64,000 nt of DNA, taken from contig NZ_JBNAGH010000002.1 of NCBI RefSeq assembly GCF_049801095.1, forward strand, positions 620,001-684,000, read 5' to 3'. The stretch is from Dinoroseobacter sp049801095. Lineage in GTDB: Bacteria > Pseudomonadota > Alphaproteobacteria > Rhodobacterales > Rhodobacteraceae. Each line of letters starts with the position of its first letter. The stretch's first letter is position 1. Under the pieces are notes generated by a model, which saw only the letters and a program-made list of their open reading frames with translations, was not told where the DNA came from and ran no database searches. This document shows, piece by piece, positions 51,176 through 59,684 of this stretch. Made by a program: the position numbers and the translations under genes.

Positions 51176-51226
51176 CGGATTGCAAATCCGTGTACACCGG
51201 TTCGATTCCGGTACTCGCCTCCAAAT
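51176..51226. other. attR: right 51-bp attachment repeat (tRNA-Cys 3' fragment)
   Basis: Identical to 27633-27683. The 5' half of a tRNA is absent, so it is the displaced fragment left by integration. Host sequence resumes after CCAAAT. Confidence 0.95.
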
Positions 51227-51335
51227 CTCTCCGCTTCTCAGACAGTCAGGTTGCTCTGCGATCTGTGGCAGTGCACAGAAGAGTGGCCTACCCGGCACGT
51301 TCCAAGCCTTCAATTTCACTGCGCACAGAGCGGCC

Positions 51336-52247
51336 TCAAGAACGCTCCAGATACGGGCCCAGGCTTTCTTTGAAGGTTTCGACGAACTCCAGCGTGATCA
51401 GCGACGGCGTTTTGTGGATGGGGCGGACGAGGGAGAGGCAGTGGGGGAGTTTGGGCGTGAACGGTTTGAAGTCGATGCCTTGGTTTTTGTACTTCACGGC
51501 GTCCAACTCGCTGACGACGGACACGCCCGCGCCTTGGGCCACGAGTTCGCAGGCGGCTGTGAACTGGCGGACCTCGATATGGGATCGCAGCTCGGTCTGG
51601 TCATCGCGGAAGCGCCGCTCCAATTCCTGAAAGAACACGCTGTCCCGGCGGGTATGGATGACGTTCTCCTCGGCCAGGTCGCGTGCACGGATCTGTGCCA
51701 GCTTTCCGAGGCGATGACCTTCGGGGAAAATGCAGACCGTGCGCATGTGCAGGTCGATTTTCTCCACCGCCGGATGGCCGAAGAACCCATCCGTGATGCC
51801 GAAATCATATTGCTCCGTGATCATCCATTCCAGAATGCGCTCGGGCCGGTCCGGCTCGATCGTCATGGAAATGCCCGGACGGTCCCGCAGAAACTCGGAC
51901 ACCACGGCGGGCAGATGGCTTGTGGCAAACCCGGGCAGACAGGCGATGCGGATATGCCCGGCCTTGCGTTTCGTGATGTCGGTGCTGACATCGGAAATGT
52001 GCCGCATCAGATCCACGACGCGGCGGATATCCGGCTCCAGAAGGCGCACCTCTTGCGACGGGACCAGCCGCCCATCCCGCCGGTCGAAAAGCTGAAAATC
52101 GAACTCCTTGCCCAGATCCGACAACAGACGGCTGATCGCAGGCTGGCTGATCCCCAATTCGGCGGCGGCCGCCGTCATGGAACCGTTACCTATCACGGCC
52201 ATAAGAGCCTCAAGCTGCCGGATTCGCGGGGTTTTTCGGGCCTTCAT
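51336..52247 (-). CDS. LysR-type regulator divergent from ugpB
   Basis: A 303-residue LysR regulator: HTH IRQLEALMAVIGNGSMTAAAAELGISQPAISRLLSDLGKEFDFQLFDRRDGRLVPSQE, then an effector domain (GHIRIACLPGFATSHLPAVVSEFLRDRPGISM...). I chose ATG 52247 just before the HTH. The 175-bp intergenic region with ugpB contains a LysR-type palindrome, so this protein probably controls ugpBAEC, in place of the PhoB control known in E. coli. Confidence 0.85.
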   Translation of the reverse strand: MKARKTPRIRQLEALMAVIGNGSMTAAAAELGISQPAISRLLSDLGKEFDFQLFDRRDGRLVPSQEVRLLEPDIRRVVDLMRHISDVSTDITKRKAGHIRIACLPGFATSHLPAVVSEFLRDRPGISMTIEPDRPERILEWMITEQYDFGITDGFFGHPAVEKIDLHMRTVCIFPEGHRLGKLAQIRARDLAEENVIHTRRDSVFFQELERRFRDDQTELRSHIEVRQFTAACELVAQGAGVSVVSELDAVKYKNQGIDFKPFTPKLPHCLSLVRPIHKTPSLITLEFVETFKESLGPYLERS

Positions 52248-52280
52248 CTCGGACATCCATCCTGTGGTCGCGCGGCAAAC

Positions 52281-52297
52281 TATAATGCCATGTTATA
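52281..52297. promoter_or_regulatory. putative LysR operator upstream of ugpB
   Basis: TATAA-TGCCATG-TTATA is a 17-bp inverted repeat containing the T-N11-A pattern, 34 bp upstream of the LysR start and ~125 bp upstream of ugpB. Confidence 0.5.
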
Positions 52298-52421
52298 TTT
52301 ATAAAGACCCGTTGCATCTTGCATTATGGCTTGCCGTGGTTAGTCTCGACCCATGTGACGGTATTGCAGCGAAACCGCTGTCCAAGTCGCTGGCGTCCAA
52401 CGCGGCGCAAGGGAGGAAAAC

Positions 52422-53732
52422 ATGAAAAAGCAACTGCTCGGCCTGGCGGCCGTATCTACTATTCTCACGCCCATCGCAGCCTCTGCGCAAACCGAGGTCC
52501 AGTTCTGGCACGCCTTCACTGGCCGGCTGGGCGAGCTCGTGGCCGCTCAGGTTGAGGAATTCAACGCAAGCCAGAGCGACTACACGGTCGTGCAGAGCCA
52601 CAAGGGCAACTATTCCGAGACGCTGAATGCCGGGATCGCCGCGTTCCGCGCGCAGGAGCAGCCGCATATTCTGATGGTGTTCGAGGTCGGCACAGCCACG
52701 ATGATGTCAGCCGGGGGCGCCATTCGCCCGGTCTATGAGGTCATGGGCGAGAGCGGCGCGGCCTTCGATCCGGATGCCTATATCGGCTCGGTCAAAGGGT
52801 ACTACACCACGACGGATGGCGACATGCTTTCGCTGCCCTTCAACTCCTCCACCCCGGTGCTCTGGGTGAACCGCGACGCGTTCGAAGCCGCAGGCGTGGA
52901 CCCGGACATGGACCTTTCCACATGGGAGAATGTCGGCGGTGCGCTCGATGCGCTGAAAGCCGGGGGCTCCGAGTGCCCGCTGGTCACCGCCTGGCAGAGC
53001 TGGATCCATCTGGAGAACTTCTCGGCCTATCACGACGTGCCCTTTGCCAGCCAGGATAATGGCTTTGCGGGCCTCGACACCGAGCTGATGCTCAACGGTC
53101 CGGCCCAGGTGGCGCATCTTGGTGCCATGCAGCAATGGGCTCAGGACGGAAAGTTCATCTATACGGGCCGCCGCAACGAGGGTGGTGCGAATTTCCGCTC
53201 GGGCGAATGCGCGCTCTTCACCGAAAGCTCGGCGGGCTATGCCGGGATCAAGGCGGAGGCCGAGTTTGATTTCGAAGTGCGCCCCCTGCCCTACTGGAAA
53301 GCCGTCGCGGATGAGCCGCAGAACACGATCATCGGCGGGGCCTCGCTCTGGGTGATGGCAGGCCACGAGGCCGAGGAATACAAAGGCGTGGGCGAATTCC
53401 TCAGCTTCCTGTCGAAGGCCAATGTGCAAGCGAGCTGGCACCAGAACACGGGCTATCTGCCGATCACACTGGAAGCAGGCGATCTGACCAAGTCCCAGGG
53501 GTTCTATGATGCGAACCCGGGCACGGATATCGCTGTCATGCAGATGACCGCCAAAGAGCCGACCGCGAACTCCAAGGGTTTGCGTCTGGGCTCTTTCGAT
53601 CAGATCCGCGGGATCATCGACGAAGAGCTGGAGGCGATCTGGTCCGGTGACAAGACCGCTCAGGAAGCCATGGACAGCGCGAAGGAACGCGGCGACGCGT
53701 TGCTGCGCCGGTTTGAATCCGCCAATCGTTGA
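52422..53732 (+). CDS. ugpB: sn-glycerol-3-phosphate ABC transporter substrate-binding protein
   Basis: A 436-residue periplasmic binding protein. The signal peptide MKKQLLGLAAVSTILTPIAASA is followed by TEVQFWHAFTGRLGELVAAQVEEFNASQSDY, the UgpB signature start. HKGNYSETLNAGIAAFRAQEQPHILMVFEVGTATMM and LPFNSSTPVLWVNRDAFEAAG are characteristic, and WHQNTGYLPIT occurs late in the protein. It captures glycerol-3-phosphate or glycerophosphodiesters. GGGAGGAAAAC precedes the ATG. First gene of ugpBAEC. Confidence 0.94.
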   Translation: MKKQLLGLAAVSTILTPIAASAQTEVQFWHAFTGRLGELVAAQVEEFNASQSDYTVVQSHKGNYSETLNAGIAAFRAQEQPHILMVFEVGTATMMSAGGAIRPVYEVMGESGAAFDPDAYIGSVKGYYTTTDGDMLSLPFNSSTPVLWVNRDAFEAAGVDPDMDLSTWENVGGALDALKAGGSECPLVTAWQSWIHLENFSAYHDVPFASQDNGFAGLDTELMLNGPAQVAHLGAMQQWAQDGKFIYTGRRNEGGANFRSGECALFTESSAGYAGIKAEAEFDFEVRPLPYWKAVADEPQNTIIGGASLWVMAGHEAEEYKGVGEFLSFLSKANVQASWHQNTGYLPITLEAGDLTKSQGFYDANPGTDIAVMQMTAKEPTANSKGLRLGSFDQIRGIIDEELEAIWSGDKTAQEAMDSAKERGDALLRRFESANR

Positions 53733-53799
53733 TCACCGCTCAGCCTGCCTCGGCCAGTTGGTCGGGGCGGGCTGACGAGACCCGGATCCAGAACCGTTC

Positions 53800-54681
53800 A
53801 TGGAAAAGCGCGTCACATTTCGAGGCTGGTTGCTGCCACTTGCGCTCATCGCGCCGCAAGTGCTCATCTCGGCAGTCTTCTTTTTCTATCCGGCGGCACA
53901 GGCCATCTGGCAGTCGCTTTTCATTCCGGATCCGTTCGGGCTCTCGTCGCAATTCGTGGGCCTGGGCAATTTTGAATTCCTGCTCAGCGACCGGTTCTAT
54001 CGCGCGGCCTTCCTGACCACGGCGCTGTTTTCGATCCTCGTGACGCTCTGCAGCATGATCCCCGCGCTGTTTCTCGCGGTGATCGCGGATCGCCTGATCA
54101 AGGGCTCGGGCGTCTACCGGACAATGCTCATCTGGCCCTATGCGGTCGCCCCGGCAGTGGCCGGTGTGCTGTGGCTTTTCATGTTCAACACCCGTGTGGG
54201 CGTTGTCTCGTGGTATCTGGGCACGCTGGGCTATGACTGGAACCATGTGCTGAATGGCGGCGAGGCCATGGGTCTCGTGGTGGTCGCCTCGGCCTGGGGC
54301 CGGATCAGCTATAACTTCCTGTTCTTCTTTGCCGCCCTGCAATCGGTGCCACGCTCGGTCATCGAAGCGGCGGCAATTGACGGGGCCCATTTCTGGCGGC
54401 GTTTCTTTGGCATCGTGCTGCCGCTGATCACACCCACGGCGTTCTTCCTGCTGGTGGTGAACGTGGTCTACGCGTTCTTCGAGACCTTCGGCGTGATCCA
54501 CACGATCACCGGTGGCGGGCCGCAGCAGGCGACCACGATCCTCGTCTACAAGGTCTTCTCGGACGGGTTTGTGGGGCAGGATCTCGGCTCCTCCTCGGCG
54601 CAATCGGTCATCCTGTTGCTGGTGGTCGGGCTCTTGACGGTGATCCAGTTCAAATACGTTGAAAAGCGGGTGCATTACTGA
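53800..54681 (+). CDS. ugpA: glycerol-3-phosphate ABC transporter permease UgpA
   Basis: A 293-residue MalF-type permease with six transmembrane helices. FFYPAAQAIWQSLFIPDPFG at the N terminus is typical of UgpA. The EAA loop is VIEAAAIDGAHFWRRFFGIVLPLITP, and GVIHTITGGGPQQATTILVYKVFSDGF follows. It lies 67 bp after ugpB, and its stop overlaps the ugpE start by one base. Confidence 0.94.
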   Translation: MEKRVTFRGWLLPLALIAPQVLISAVFFFYPAAQAIWQSLFIPDPFGLSSQFVGLGNFEFLLSDRFYRAAFLTTALFSILVTLCSMIPALFLAVIADRLIKGSGVYRTMLIWPYAVAPAVAGVLWLFMFNTRVGVVSWYLGTLGYDWNHVLNGGEAMGLVVVASAWGRISYNFLFFFAALQSVPRSVIEAAAIDGAHFWRRFFGIVLPLITPTAFFLLVVNVVYAFFETFGVIHTITGGGPQQATTILVYKVFSDGFVGQDLGSSSAQSVILLLVVGLLTVIQFKYVEKRVHY

Positions 54682-55535
54682 TGGCGCAGCAGAGCGGCAT
54701 GGTGGAGAAGCAAGGGGCCGGCATCTGGCTGACCCATGTTTTCATGATCCTCGGCGTGCTCCTGATCTTCTTTCCGATCTGGCTGGCCTTTGTGGCCTCG
54801 ACGGTCACCCAGGCCGAGATCATCCGCCCGCCCATGCCGATCTGGCCCGGCGATCAGTTCTTCATCAACTACAAGAACGCGATCTTTTCCGGGATCAACG
54901 TCCCCGTGGGCACCATGCTGATCAACAGCCTTGTGATGGCCATCGGCATCGCCGTGGGCAAGATCGTCATCTCGCTCCTGTCGGCCTTCGCCATCGTCTA
55001 TTTCCGCTTTCCGGGACGGCAGACGTTTTTCTGGATGATCTTCATCACCCTGATGCTGCCGGTCGAAGTGCGCATCGTCCCCACGTTCGAAGTGGTTGCG
55101 GGCTTCGGCATGCTCAACAGCTATTCCGGCCTGATTTTTCCGCTTATCGCCTCGGCCACGGCGACCTTCCTCTTCCGCCAGTTCTTTCTCACCATCCCCG
55201 ATGAGCTGGCTGAGGCCGCCCGGGTAGATGGCGCAAGACCGATGCGGTTTTTCATCGATATCGTCGTGCCGATGAGCCGCACGAATATCGCAGCCCTCTT
55301 CGTGATCCTCTTCATCTATGGCTGGAACCAGTATCTCTGGCCCCTGCTCATCACCACGGATCCCGAAATGAACACCATCGTCATGGGCATCAAACAGATG
55401 TTCCCCAGCGGCGATGATTTTGCCCATTGGCCCACGATCATGGCGACCTCCATTCTGGCGATGATCCCGCCGATCATCGTGGTGGTCTCCATGCAGAAAC
55501 TCTTCGTGCGCGGCCTGGTCGATAGCGAGAAGTAA
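54681..55535 (+). CDS. ugpE: glycerol-3-phosphate ABC transporter permease UgpE
   Basis: A 284-residue MalG-type permease. Six helices; the EAA loop is LAEAARVDGARPMRFFIDIVVPMSR, and the C-terminal part IYGWNQYLWPLLITTDPEMNTIVMGIKQM is diagnostic of UgpE. Translationally coupled to ugpA and one base ahead of ugpC. Confidence 0.94.
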   Translation: MAQQSGMVEKQGAGIWLTHVFMILGVLLIFFPIWLAFVASTVTQAEIIRPPMPIWPGDQFFINYKNAIFSGINVPVGTMLINSLVMAIGIAVGKIVISLLSAFAIVYFRFPGRQTFFWMIFITLMLPVEVRIVPTFEVVAGFGMLNSYSGLIFPLIASATATFLFRQFFLTIPDELAEAARVDGARPMRFFIDIVVPMSRTNIAALFVILFIYGWNQYLWPLLITTDPEMNTIVMGIKQMFPSGDDFAHWPTIMATSILAMIPPIIVVVSMQKLFVRGLVDSEK

Positions 55536-55536
55536 G

Positions 55537-56592
55537 ATGGCAACTGTCACCCTAGAAAACGTCAAGAAGAGCTTTGGTCCGACGGATGTGATCCACGGCA
55601 TCGACATGGAGATCGCCGATGGCGAATTCATCGTCATCGTGGGCCCCTCCGGCTGCGGCAAGTCGACCTTGCTGCGCATGGTGGCCGGGCTCGAGACGGT
55701 GACCAGCGGCGATGTGCTGATCGGCGGCGCGCGGGCCAATGACAAGGAACCGATGGATCGCGACATCGCGATGGTGTTCCAGAACTACGCGCTTTATCCG
55801 CATATGTCCGTGCGCCAGAACATGGGCTACGGGCTCAAGATCGCGGGGCTGCCCAAGGCCGAGATCAACGCCAAGGTGGAGGATGCAGCAAGGCTCTTGC
55901 AGCTGGAGCCCCTGCTCGATCGCAAGCCGCGCCAATTGTCCGGCGGGCAGCGGCAGCGCGTGGCCATGGGGCGCGCGATTGTCCGCAAGCCAGCGGTCTT
56001 TCTCTTTGACGAGCCCCTGTCGAACCTGGACGCCAAGCTGCGCGTGCAGATGCGGCTCGAGATCCGCGAGCTTCAGGCCAAGCTCGGGATCACCTCGCTT
56101 TATGTGACCCATGACCAGGTCGAGGCGATGACCATGGCCGATCGCATGATCGTCATGAATGCAGGCGTGGCCGAGCAGATCGGCTCCCCGCTCGAAGTCT
56201 ATGAGACGCCCCGCACCCTGTTTGCGGCGCAGTTCATCGGCAGCCCGGCGATGAATGTCTTCGATGGCACGGTCACCGATGGCATGGTCCATCTGGGCGG
56301 CGCGGCCATCGGACCGACGCAGGGCCAGAACGGCGCGGTCAAGCTCGGCCTGCGGCCGGAGCATATGATCGCCAGCGACACCGGGCCGATCGAGGCGAGG
56401 ATCCAGATGTCCGAGCCGCTCGGGGCCAACACACTGCTCCACGGTGCGCTGACCGACGGTGGGGATGCCATTACCATCAGCCTCCCCGGGGTACATACCA
56501 TCGGCGAGGGCGGCGCGGTGCAGCGCTTCGCGGTCGCGCCAGAGAACATCCACCTCTTCGATCCGGCCAGCGGTCAAAGGCTGGAAGGCTAG
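55537..56592 (+). CDS. ugpC: glycerol-3-phosphate ABC transporter ATPase UgpC
   Basis: A 351-residue CUT1-type ATPase. Walker A GPSGCGKSTLL, Q-loop MVFQNYALYPHMSVRQNMGYGLK, signature LSGGQRQRVAMGRAI, Walker B FLFDEPLSNLDAKLR, H-loop YVTHDQVEAMTMADR and a C-terminal OB/TOBE domain (KLGLRPEHM). It completes the importer. No ugpQ phosphodiesterase gene follows, so diester use would need an enzyme encoded elsewhere. Confidence 0.94.
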   Translation: MATVTLENVKKSFGPTDVIHGIDMEIADGEFIVIVGPSGCGKSTLLRMVAGLETVTSGDVLIGGARANDKEPMDRDIAMVFQNYALYPHMSVRQNMGYGLKIAGLPKAEINAKVEDAARLLQLEPLLDRKPRQLSGGQRQRVAMGRAIVRKPAVFLFDEPLSNLDAKLRVQMRLEIRELQAKLGITSLYVTHDQVEAMTMADRMIVMNAGVAEQIGSPLEVYETPRTLFAAQFIGSPAMNVFDGTVTDGMVHLGGAAIGPTQGQNGAVKLGLRPEHMIASDTGPIEARIQMSEPLGANTLLHGALTDGGDAITISLPGVHTIGEGGAVQRFAVAPENIHLFDPASGQRLEG

Positions 56593-56730
56593 CGCCCCGC
56601 CCCGTCCGGAGCAGGCGCATCACCCAGAGTGCCTCGCATAGAGGGCGCGCATCCTCCCCCATGAAGCACGCGCCGCCGGACGGGCAGCCGAGGCCCCTCG
56701 CCGCGGCAACGCGTGCTCAGCTCACCAAGC

Positions 56731-58434
56731 TCACCCGAAGAGGAAGTCCTCCGCCGCAAGCTCATCGACCCCCAGCAGCTCGATCATGCCACCATCCAGC
56801 AAGAGATAGCCGGGACCGGAGCTGTTGGCCGAGAAGGCATCATCCGCGTTGGTCAGACTCCCGTCCCCGTTGGAATCAAGATCGGCGAAGCTGGCAATGG
56901 TCTCCCCGCCGCGTTGCATCCCCGCGAGATGGAGCAGGTCCTCCCCGGCCGTGAAATCCGTGACCGTATCAAAGAAGCTGTCGCCCTCGAAAAAGGTGAA
57001 GCGGAACGTATCCGCACCGCCATTGCCGGTCATGTCGTCACTGCGCGCGCCCGCATCGAGCAGGTTGTCGCCGTCATCGCCAATCAGCACATCATTCCAC
57101 GTCCCACCGATCAGGCCATCGATCATCAGGAACTTGTAGCTCTTGGTCGTGTCGTTGCTTCCGTCAAAGCTCGCCTGTCCGGTCCCCGCCCCAAGGTCAA
57201 TCTCCACCGCACCGGAGAACGCCGCGAAGCTGACCACATCGAACCCTGTCCCACCCTCGGGCTGAGGGTAACGGTTGGGGTCCATACCTCCGATGAAATC
57301 CGCGCTGCCAAGATTGGCGTGGAACAGGTCGTCGCCTTCCCCGCCATAGAACATCTCATGGACAAGGCTGTCGCTGGCCAGAAACACGTCATCGAAAGCA
57401 CTGCCCTGAAACCGCTCGAAGTTCACGAATGTATCGGTCATGACCTGCACCGTTGGCTGGCCATTGATGTTGCCGGTTTTCACTCCGGCACCCAGCCCCG
57501 TGACAGTCCCTTGGCCAACATCGAACGTCACCGCAGCATCGGCCAAGGCATAGTCCAGCGTATCAAAGGCGCCATCGCCGCCATCGAACTGATCGGCACC
57601 ATCATCGCCACGGGCCCCGCCATGGACGCTGTCCTCCCCGTCACCGCCTTGCACAACATCCGCGCCCGTCCCGGTGTAAAAGTCGTTCAGCCCGGTTTCC
57701 GCCGTCATCACATCATCACCGGCGCCCCCATGGACACGCATGCTTCCGCCAAAGGCGGTTGCGGTGTCATTGCCATCGCCGAGATCGATGAAATTGAACC
57801 CACCATGAACGGTGACCAAATCATCTCCGCCCTCGGCAAAGATTTGATCATTTCCCTCGAAGCCAGCAAGAATGTTGTCACCATCATCCCCGCGCAGAAG
57901 GTCACCGAAGGCCGTACCATTTACCTTCTCGAACCCTGTGAGGGACGCCTTCCGGGCGTCATATCGATTCACATAGGCTTCACCCGACATCAGGTCCACG
58001 CGAATGCCGTGCTCAAGACTGTTGAAACTCAAGATATCGACGCCAGTGCCCCCATCGAGGTCATGCTTGCTGAAGATGTTGACGGCCACAAAGTCGTCAC
58101 CCGCACCGGCAGAAACCTCTGCGGCGCCATCGGTTCGGATGTAGAGCGAGTCATCGCCGTCGCCCAAATTCACCTCATACTCGGCCCCACCATAGAGCTG
58201 GACATAGTCATTGCCCCCATAGGTCGACAAAGATGTCCGCTCGAATTCTGCGATCCGAAAGATATCGAGCGCCTCGGTCCCCTCATAGACATGCACCGGG
58301 TCCGGGTTCGACGGGAAGCGGTCCTCCAGCCAGTTCCGAAAGAACTCCGCCCAGTCGAAATTCGCCGCGCTCTCGCGGGCTTCGGCCCGCTCGATCAAGC
58401 GCGGAAGGGAAGATTGAAAAGCTGTTCGTGCCAT
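56731..58434 (-). CDS. RTX (hemolysin-type calcium-binding repeat) protein
   Basis: A 567-residue acidic protein with many GGxGxDxhx-type nonapeptides (NLGDGDDSLYI, GGTGVDILSF, LRGDDGDNILAGFEGNDQIFAEGGDDLV, VHGGAGDDVM, YGGEGDDLFHANL, LIGDDGDNLLDAGARSDD). The serralysin-type C-terminal segment is ADTFRFTFFEGDSFFDTVTDFTAGEDLLHL. LDSNGDGSLTNADDAF resembles an EF-hand loop. There is no Sec signal, fitting type I secretion through an uncleaved C-terminal signal. The N-terminal 60 residues have no enzyme motif, so it may be a surface or matrix protein. ATG 58434 follows AGGA. The 5' gap (58435-58717) contains no gene. Confidence 0.88.
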   Translation of the reverse strand: MARTAFQSSLPRLIERAEARESAANFDWAEFFRNWLEDRFPSNPDPVHVYEGTEALDIFRIAEFERTSLSTYGGNDYVQLYGGAEYEVNLGDGDDSLYIRTDGAAEVSAGAGDDFVAVNIFSKHDLDGGTGVDILSFNSLEHGIRVDLMSGEAYVNRYDARKASLTGFEKVNGTAFGDLLRGDDGDNILAGFEGNDQIFAEGGDDLVTVHGGFNFIDLGDGNDTATAFGGSMRVHGGAGDDVMTAETGLNDFYTGTGADVVQGGDGEDSVHGGARGDDGADQFDGGDGAFDTLDYALADAAVTFDVGQGTVTGLGAGVKTGNINGQPTVQVMTDTFVNFERFQGSAFDDVFLASDSLVHEMFYGGEGDDLFHANLGSADFIGGMDPNRYPQPEGGTGFDVVSFAAFSGAVEIDLGAGTGQASFDGSNDTTKSYKFLMIDGLIGGTWNDVLIGDDGDNLLDAGARSDDMTGNGGADTFRFTFFEGDSFFDTVTDFTAGEDLLHLAGMQRGGETIASFADLDSNGDGSLTNADDAFSANSSGPGYLLLDGGMIELLGVDELAAEDFLFG

Positions 58435-58694
58435 AATGTGAGTCCTATCTTGTGATGCGCGGCGCTGCCGCCAGTGACATGCGGTGCAACCCCGCACCGC
58501 TTGACCCGCTGACTAGGCGACCTGCATCACCGCTGCTTGAGCGGCGCGTGGTCTTAATCTGAGGGTTACGTGAGGGTGCGGGCGCAGCGGGTTGGGGCGC
58601 GCGGGCCAGTCGACCGTATTGGGTCGGTCTCGTTGCGGCCATTCTGCGCCGAGCGGTGTCCGTGGTCTGGAAAGCTACGCGTCCTGATCGGCGC

Positions 58695-58718
58695 GTGTTT
58701 GGCCCGCAGGCCAAACAC
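58695..58718 (-). terminator. hairpin after the GcvA-like gene
   Basis: A perfect 10-bp stem, GTGTTTGGCC / GGCCAAACAC with a 4-nt loop, starts at the last base of the stop codon. There is no U-tract. Confidence 0.6.
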
Positions 58719-59587
58719 TACTCCGCGTTGGAGACCATCCAGGCGATCACGGCCTTGACCGCTGTCCCCTGCGCTTTCTTGCGCAAGGTAAGGAGATAGA
58801 AATCCTGCGCCTCCACTTTCGGCAGCGGTCCGATCTCGACCAGCTTGCCCGCCGCCAGATCACGCGCGGCGAGAAAGCGGCTGACCAGGGCCACCCCCTG
58901 CCCGGAGATCGCGGCATCAACCGCAAGTGCTGTCTGGCTCAGACGCAGGTTGCGCGCGCTTTGGTCCGCAACCCCGAGCGCGACCAGAAGTCGGGGCCAG
59001 ACATCATGGGTGTCGTGGATCTTGGGCAGCCGCGAGAGCGTGTCCCCATCGACGCCCCCAGGCTGATCCGGCACAAGGCCCGGCGCCGCCACGGCGATGA
59101 TGTCCTGACGAAACAGGCGCACCGCCTCCAGCGCGGCCCCAAAGGGCGGCGCCCCCTGCCGGATGGCCAGATCGATCCCATCGCTATGGAAACTCGACAC
59201 TTTCTCGGTTGCGAGGATCCGGAGATCAATCTCCGGATGCGCTTCGGAAAACGCGGGCAGGTTCGGGATCAGCCATTTGGCCGCAAAGGTTGGCGTCACA
59301 CTGATCAGCACCTTGCCCGGCTCGGGCTTCACCTGCTCCGTGGCCGAGCGCAGCTCCTGAAACGCGCCGGAGACCCGGCCATGGTAGCTGCGCCCGATCG
59401 AGGTCAGCGCGAGCCCCTTCGGCAGACGATCAAAAAGCATGACGCCCAGCTGCGCCTCTAGCTGACGCACCTGTTGCGCGACCGCGCCCTGGGTCACGCC
59501 GAGCTCATCTGCCGCTGCGCGAAAGCTCAGACGTCGGCCTGAGACTTCGAAGGCGCGGAGCCCGTTCAGAGGAGGAAGATCACGCAT
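58718..59587 (-). CDS. GcvA-type LysR regulator
   Basis: A 289-residue regulator with the GcvA-style N terminus MRDLPPLNGLRAFEVSGRRLSFRAAADELGVTQGAVAQQVRQLEAQLGVMLFDRLPKGLALT. The effector domain has VLISVTPTFAAKWLIPNLPAFSEAHPEIDLRILAT and IDLAIRQGAPPFG. It is divergent from the SDR gene with a palindromic operator in between, so it likely regulates that gene and itself. Confidence 0.88.
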   Translation of the reverse strand: MRDLPPLNGLRAFEVSGRRLSFRAAADELGVTQGAVAQQVRQLEAQLGVMLFDRLPKGLALTSIGRSYHGRVSGAFQELRSATEQVKPEPGKVLISVTPTFAAKWLIPNLPAFSEAHPEIDLRILATEKVSSFHSDGIDLAIRQGAPPFGAALEAVRLFRQDIIAVAAPGLVPDQPGGVDGDTLSRLPKIHDTHDVWPRLLVALGVADQSARNLRLSQTALAVDAAISGQGVALVSRFLAARDLAAGKLVEIGPLPKVEAQDFYLLTLRKKAQGTAVKAVIAWMVSNAE

Positions 59588-59591
59588 ATGA

Positions 59592-59608
59592 CAATAGTAT
59601 TTCTATTG
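59592..59608. promoter_or_regulatory. putative operator of the GcvA-like regulator
   Basis: CAATAG-TATTT-CTATTG is a perfect inverted repeat with 6-bp arms, starting 5 bp upstream of the LysR start codon and 77 bp before the SDR ATG. Confidence 0.6.
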
Positions 59609-59684
59609 CCATGTCACATCAATTCTCAATCCAACCGCACACCTGAGCCGCTTATATCCGGGATCAACAGCGATGGAGACACGG

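Larger units (their letters stand above)
27633..51226. mobile_element. integrated genomic island / mobilizable element at tRNA-Cys
   Basis: About 23.6 kb bounded by perfect 51-bp direct repeats of the tRNA-Cys 3' end. A tyrosine integrase starts 139 bp inside the right repeat, and an AlpA-type regulator precedes it. Transfer-type genes (VirD4/HerA-like ATPases, replication-relaxation protein, DUF3768, thermonuclease) fill the middle. Base composition drops sharply at 27.7 kb, is lowest to 33.4 kb, and returns to host level after 51.3 kb. No relaxase or full type IV secretion gene set is visible, so it is either mobilised in trans, uses an unrecognised relaxase, or is decaying. Confidence 0.93.

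Noticed and set aside
56713..58455. A 580-codon plus-strand frame opposite the RTX gene
   Set aside because: The repeated GGxGxD codons of the RTX gene create a periodic antisense frame; it has no independent features.
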